Source: DATEMK01 sp035275625 (GTDB lineage Bacteria > Bacteroidota > Bacteroidia > AKYH767-A > OLB10). From it: a DNA stretch of 7,864 bases. The position numbers and the translations under genes are program-made. A model generated the notes under the pieces. It saw nothing but the letters and a program-made list of their open reading frames with translations, was not told where the DNA came from and made no database searches. The stretch spans positions 1 to 7,864 of the forward strand of contig DATEMK010000474.1 in the NCBI GenBank assembly GCA_035275625.1. Direction: 5' to 3'. Below are positions 6,340-7,864 of the stretch, one piece after another. How positions within the stretch are numbered: position 1 is the first letter of the stretch; each line of letters starts with the position of its first letter.

Positions 6340-6346
6340 TTTTACC

Positions 6347-6790
6347 ATGAAAAATTTTCGCATTTCCATTATTCCTCCGGCATTATTCCATTATGCTGTT
6401 TTTGTTTTTCTTTTCACATCCTGCCAGAATAGTTATTCACCCAGGTCGGTTGCAGAAAAATTTCTGAATGCATTTAAGGAAAAGAAATTTGATGAAGCAA
6501 AAAAATATTGCACGCCTGAAACGGTGAAGCTGGTTGAAATTGCCGAAAGTCTTGCTAAACTATCCTCTGCCAGGACGGATTTTACGGGGAAGGATTATGA
6601 AGTGCTTTCGCAGGAAATTAAAGGCGAAACCGCTGTTGTAAAGTTCAAAGAAAAAGGAACTGAAGAAATTCAGACAATGATGTTGAAGTACTCAGGCAAT
6701 CAATGGCTGGTTTCCATAACAAAGGAAGATGTGATGTCTAAGCAAAGTGCAGAAAAAGACTTTAATGAGCAAAATCAAAAAAATAAATAA
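6347..6790 (+). CDS. Small lipoprotein, DUF4878/NTF2-like
   Basis: This is a 147-residue predicted lipoprotein. A hydrophobic stretch (residues 12-23) ends in LFTSC, giving a lipidated Cys26. The residues after Cys are QNSYS, without the acidic run that marks surface-exported lipoproteins in some Bacteroidota, so a periplasm-facing location is more likely. The mature part starts SPRSVAEKFLNAFKEKKFDEAKKYCTPE, then strands (KDYEVLSQEIKGETAVVKFKEKG, MMLKYSGNQWLVSI); this helix-then-sheet order is that of DUF4878/NTF2-like domains, whose role is usually ligand binding and is unknown here. The C-terminus is a Lys/Gln/Asn-rich tail. The gene starts 7 bp after the NlpC/P60-like gene, suggesting joint expression and possibly joint action in the envelope. 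Its end faces the histidine kinase gene across 24 bp. Confidence 0.82.
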   Translation: MKNFRISIIPPALFHYAVFVFLFTSCQNSYSPRSVAEKFLNAFKEKKFDEAKKYCTPETVKLVEIAESLAKLSSARTDFTGKDYEVLSQEIKGETAVVKFKEKGTEEIQTMMLKYSGNQWLVSITKEDVMSKQSAEKDFNEQNQKNK

Positions 6791-6814
6791 AGGAAATGAG
6801 GAGTTATCGGGTTA

Positions 6815-7864
6815 CTATTTTTTAAGTTTTTTCAACTCCTCCCTTAAAACTTCGAGGGCATCATTGCATTCTTTTAAATACGTTTTAAAAAGTTCAGGAA
6901 TTGTTTCTGTATTGGAACGTGAGCGTGAACGTTCTTCCAGCTTTGTAATCAGGTCAGACAGTTTTTCAATCTTCAAAAGCTTTAACGAGGATTTTATTTT
7001 ATGTGCAGCCTGGAAAGCCGCTTCCCAGTTTTTGTCATGGATATTTTTTTCGAGTGTACTGTTTGTGGAAGGCACTTGTGCAAGAAACATTTCAATGAGG
7101 TTAACAGCATCTTCTTTATTATTGCCGATCACTGAAGCAATTGTCTTCAACATAGGACTGTCTGAAGGGCTCTCATGCACAGGTTCTGCAGGAACAGAAA
7201 TTTTTGCTGCTTTATGATCCACATACTTTAAAATCACCGATAGAAGTTCCTGCGGGCTGTATGGTTTCGTAATATAATCGTTCATCCCTACATTCATCGC
7301 TTTTTCCTTTTCCTGGCTGGACGCATAAGCTGTTAGGGCTATGATGGGTATGCTGTTTAAAGGATGCGCAAGCTCTTTGCGTATATGATCGCATAATTCA
7401 TAGCCTGTCATGCCCGGCATTTGCACATCCATCAGGATTACATCAAAATTCTTTTTCTGTAATATTTCCAATGCCTGTTTTCCGCCACCGGCTATTTCCA
7501 CCCCAAATCCCATTTTAGTCAGCAATTGTTTTGCAAGAAACTGGTTGACCTTATTATCTTCTACAAGCAAGAGTGAAATCAGGGAAAGGTCCTTCGGCTG
7601 AAATGCGCTTTTTCCCGGGGTGGCACTTTTGGAAACCGCTTTTTCAGGAAGCTGGAATTTTAATTCGATCTTAAAAATAGTACCCGAGTTCAGCGTGCTG
7701 TTTACAGAAATAATTCCGTCCTGCTGCTCCACAAGATGTTTTACGATGGTAAGCCCGAGTCCTGTTCCGGTTTGCGGACGGGTATCATGGATGTTTGTTT
7801 GTGTAAACGATTCAAAAATTTTCGGCAAGCGGTCTTCTTCAATTCCCGCTCCTGTGTCACTTAC
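6815..7864 (-). CDS. Hybrid sensor histidine kinase, C-terminal part (HATPase-REC-HPt), cut by window edge
   Basis: The frame is open to the right edge, so 349 codons are visible and the sensor, HisKA and early HATPase parts are missing. The first visible residues, SDTGAGIEED, are the kinase G1 box, followed by FESFTQ (F box) and GTGLGL (residues ~33-38, G2 box). A receiver domain follows (~93-215): acidic pair Glu102/Asp103, phospho-acceptor Asp146 in LMDVQMPG, Thr178 in ALTA and Lys200 in TKP. A C-terminal HPt domain (~235-349) carries the phosphotransfer site His288 (AAHKIKSS). With the missing HisKA this makes a complete His-Asp-His relay on one chain, presumably passing phosphate to a separate response regulator outside the window. 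A TTG at 7828 is not the start, because conserved kinase residues lie upstream of it. The downstream gene is convergent. Confidence 0.93.
   Translation of the reverse strand, partial: VSDTGAGIEEDRLPKIFESFTQTNIHDTRPQTGTGLGLTIVKHLVEQQDGIISVNSTLNSGTIFKIELKFQLPEKAVSKSATPGKSAFQPKDLSLISLLLVEDNKVNQFLAKQLLTKMGFGVEIAGGGKQALEILQKKNFDVILMDVQMPGMTGYELCDHIRKELAHPLNSIPIIALTAYASSQEKEKAMNVGMNDYITKPYSPQELLSVILKYVDHKAAKISVPAEPVHESPSDSPMLKTIASVIGNNKEDAVNLIEMFLAQVPSTNSTLEKNIHDKNWEAAFQAAHKIKSSLKLLKIEKLSDLITKLEERSRSRSNTETIPELFKTYLKECNDALEVLREELKKLKK

Noticed and set aside
6798..6841. Hairpin gaggagtt/aactcctc as terminator between the convergent lipoprotein and kinase genes
   Set aside because: The stem is 8 bp around a 28-nt loop, with no T-tract after either arm, and most of it lies inside the kinase coding region.
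6815..7828. Histidine kinase fragment starting at a TTG at 7828 as a complete small protein
   Set aside because: The 12 codons upstream to the window edge encode the conserved kinase G1 box (SDTGAGIEED), so the gene continues beyond the window.

Overview
The window looks like a chromosomal segment of a Bacteroidota bacterium, probably an environmental lineage near the Chitinophagales/Sphingobacteriales. The evidence is moderate GC, start codons preceded by A/T-rich sequence instead of Shine-Dalgarno motifs, a TAnnTTTG-type promoter, and protein families common in that phylum. The lineage is inferred from style and families; no marker gene is present.

Layout: (1) 44-658 (+) is a small protein of unknown function with a helical N-terminus and a fibronectin-III-like tail. 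(2) It converges on 747-4043 (-), a secreted protein of about 1,098 residues with ten BNR/Asp-box repeats (sortilin/VPS10-like propeller family). The gap between them is almost entirely an inverted pair of 7-bp repeat arrays. (3) 4044-4680 is a gene-free region of 637 bp filled with several families of degenerate 7-bp tandem repeats. It also holds a candidate promoter and an intrinsic terminator about 100 nt apart, which together suggest a small RNA or an attenuated leader. (4) 4681-6790 (+) is a run of three genes: a signal-less HtrA-like serine protease with one PDZ domain, a YiiX/YebB-type permuted NlpC/P60 cysteine hydrolase, and a small lipoprotein with a DUF4878/NTF2-like body. The last two are 7 nt apart and probably co-transcribed. 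(5) 6815-7864 (-) is the C-terminal part of a hybrid histidine kinase (HATPase-REC-HPt), cut by the window edge.

The protein-coding content is ordinary for the phylum. The cell-envelope theme (secreted propeller, NlpC/P60-like hydrolase, lipoprotein) is suggestive, but nothing shows that these genes form one system. The most unusual feature is non-coding: at least four sequence families of heptamer arrays (RARGTTT, RGARGAC, ACTGCCC and ATTGCTC types) occupy the two largest intergenic gaps. Some are arranged as opposing arms able to form long, register-shifting hairpins, and one is a 108-nt stretch with no T on the + strand. They resemble the short tandemly repeated repetitive (STRR) heptamers described in cyanobacteria, and their role here is unknown.
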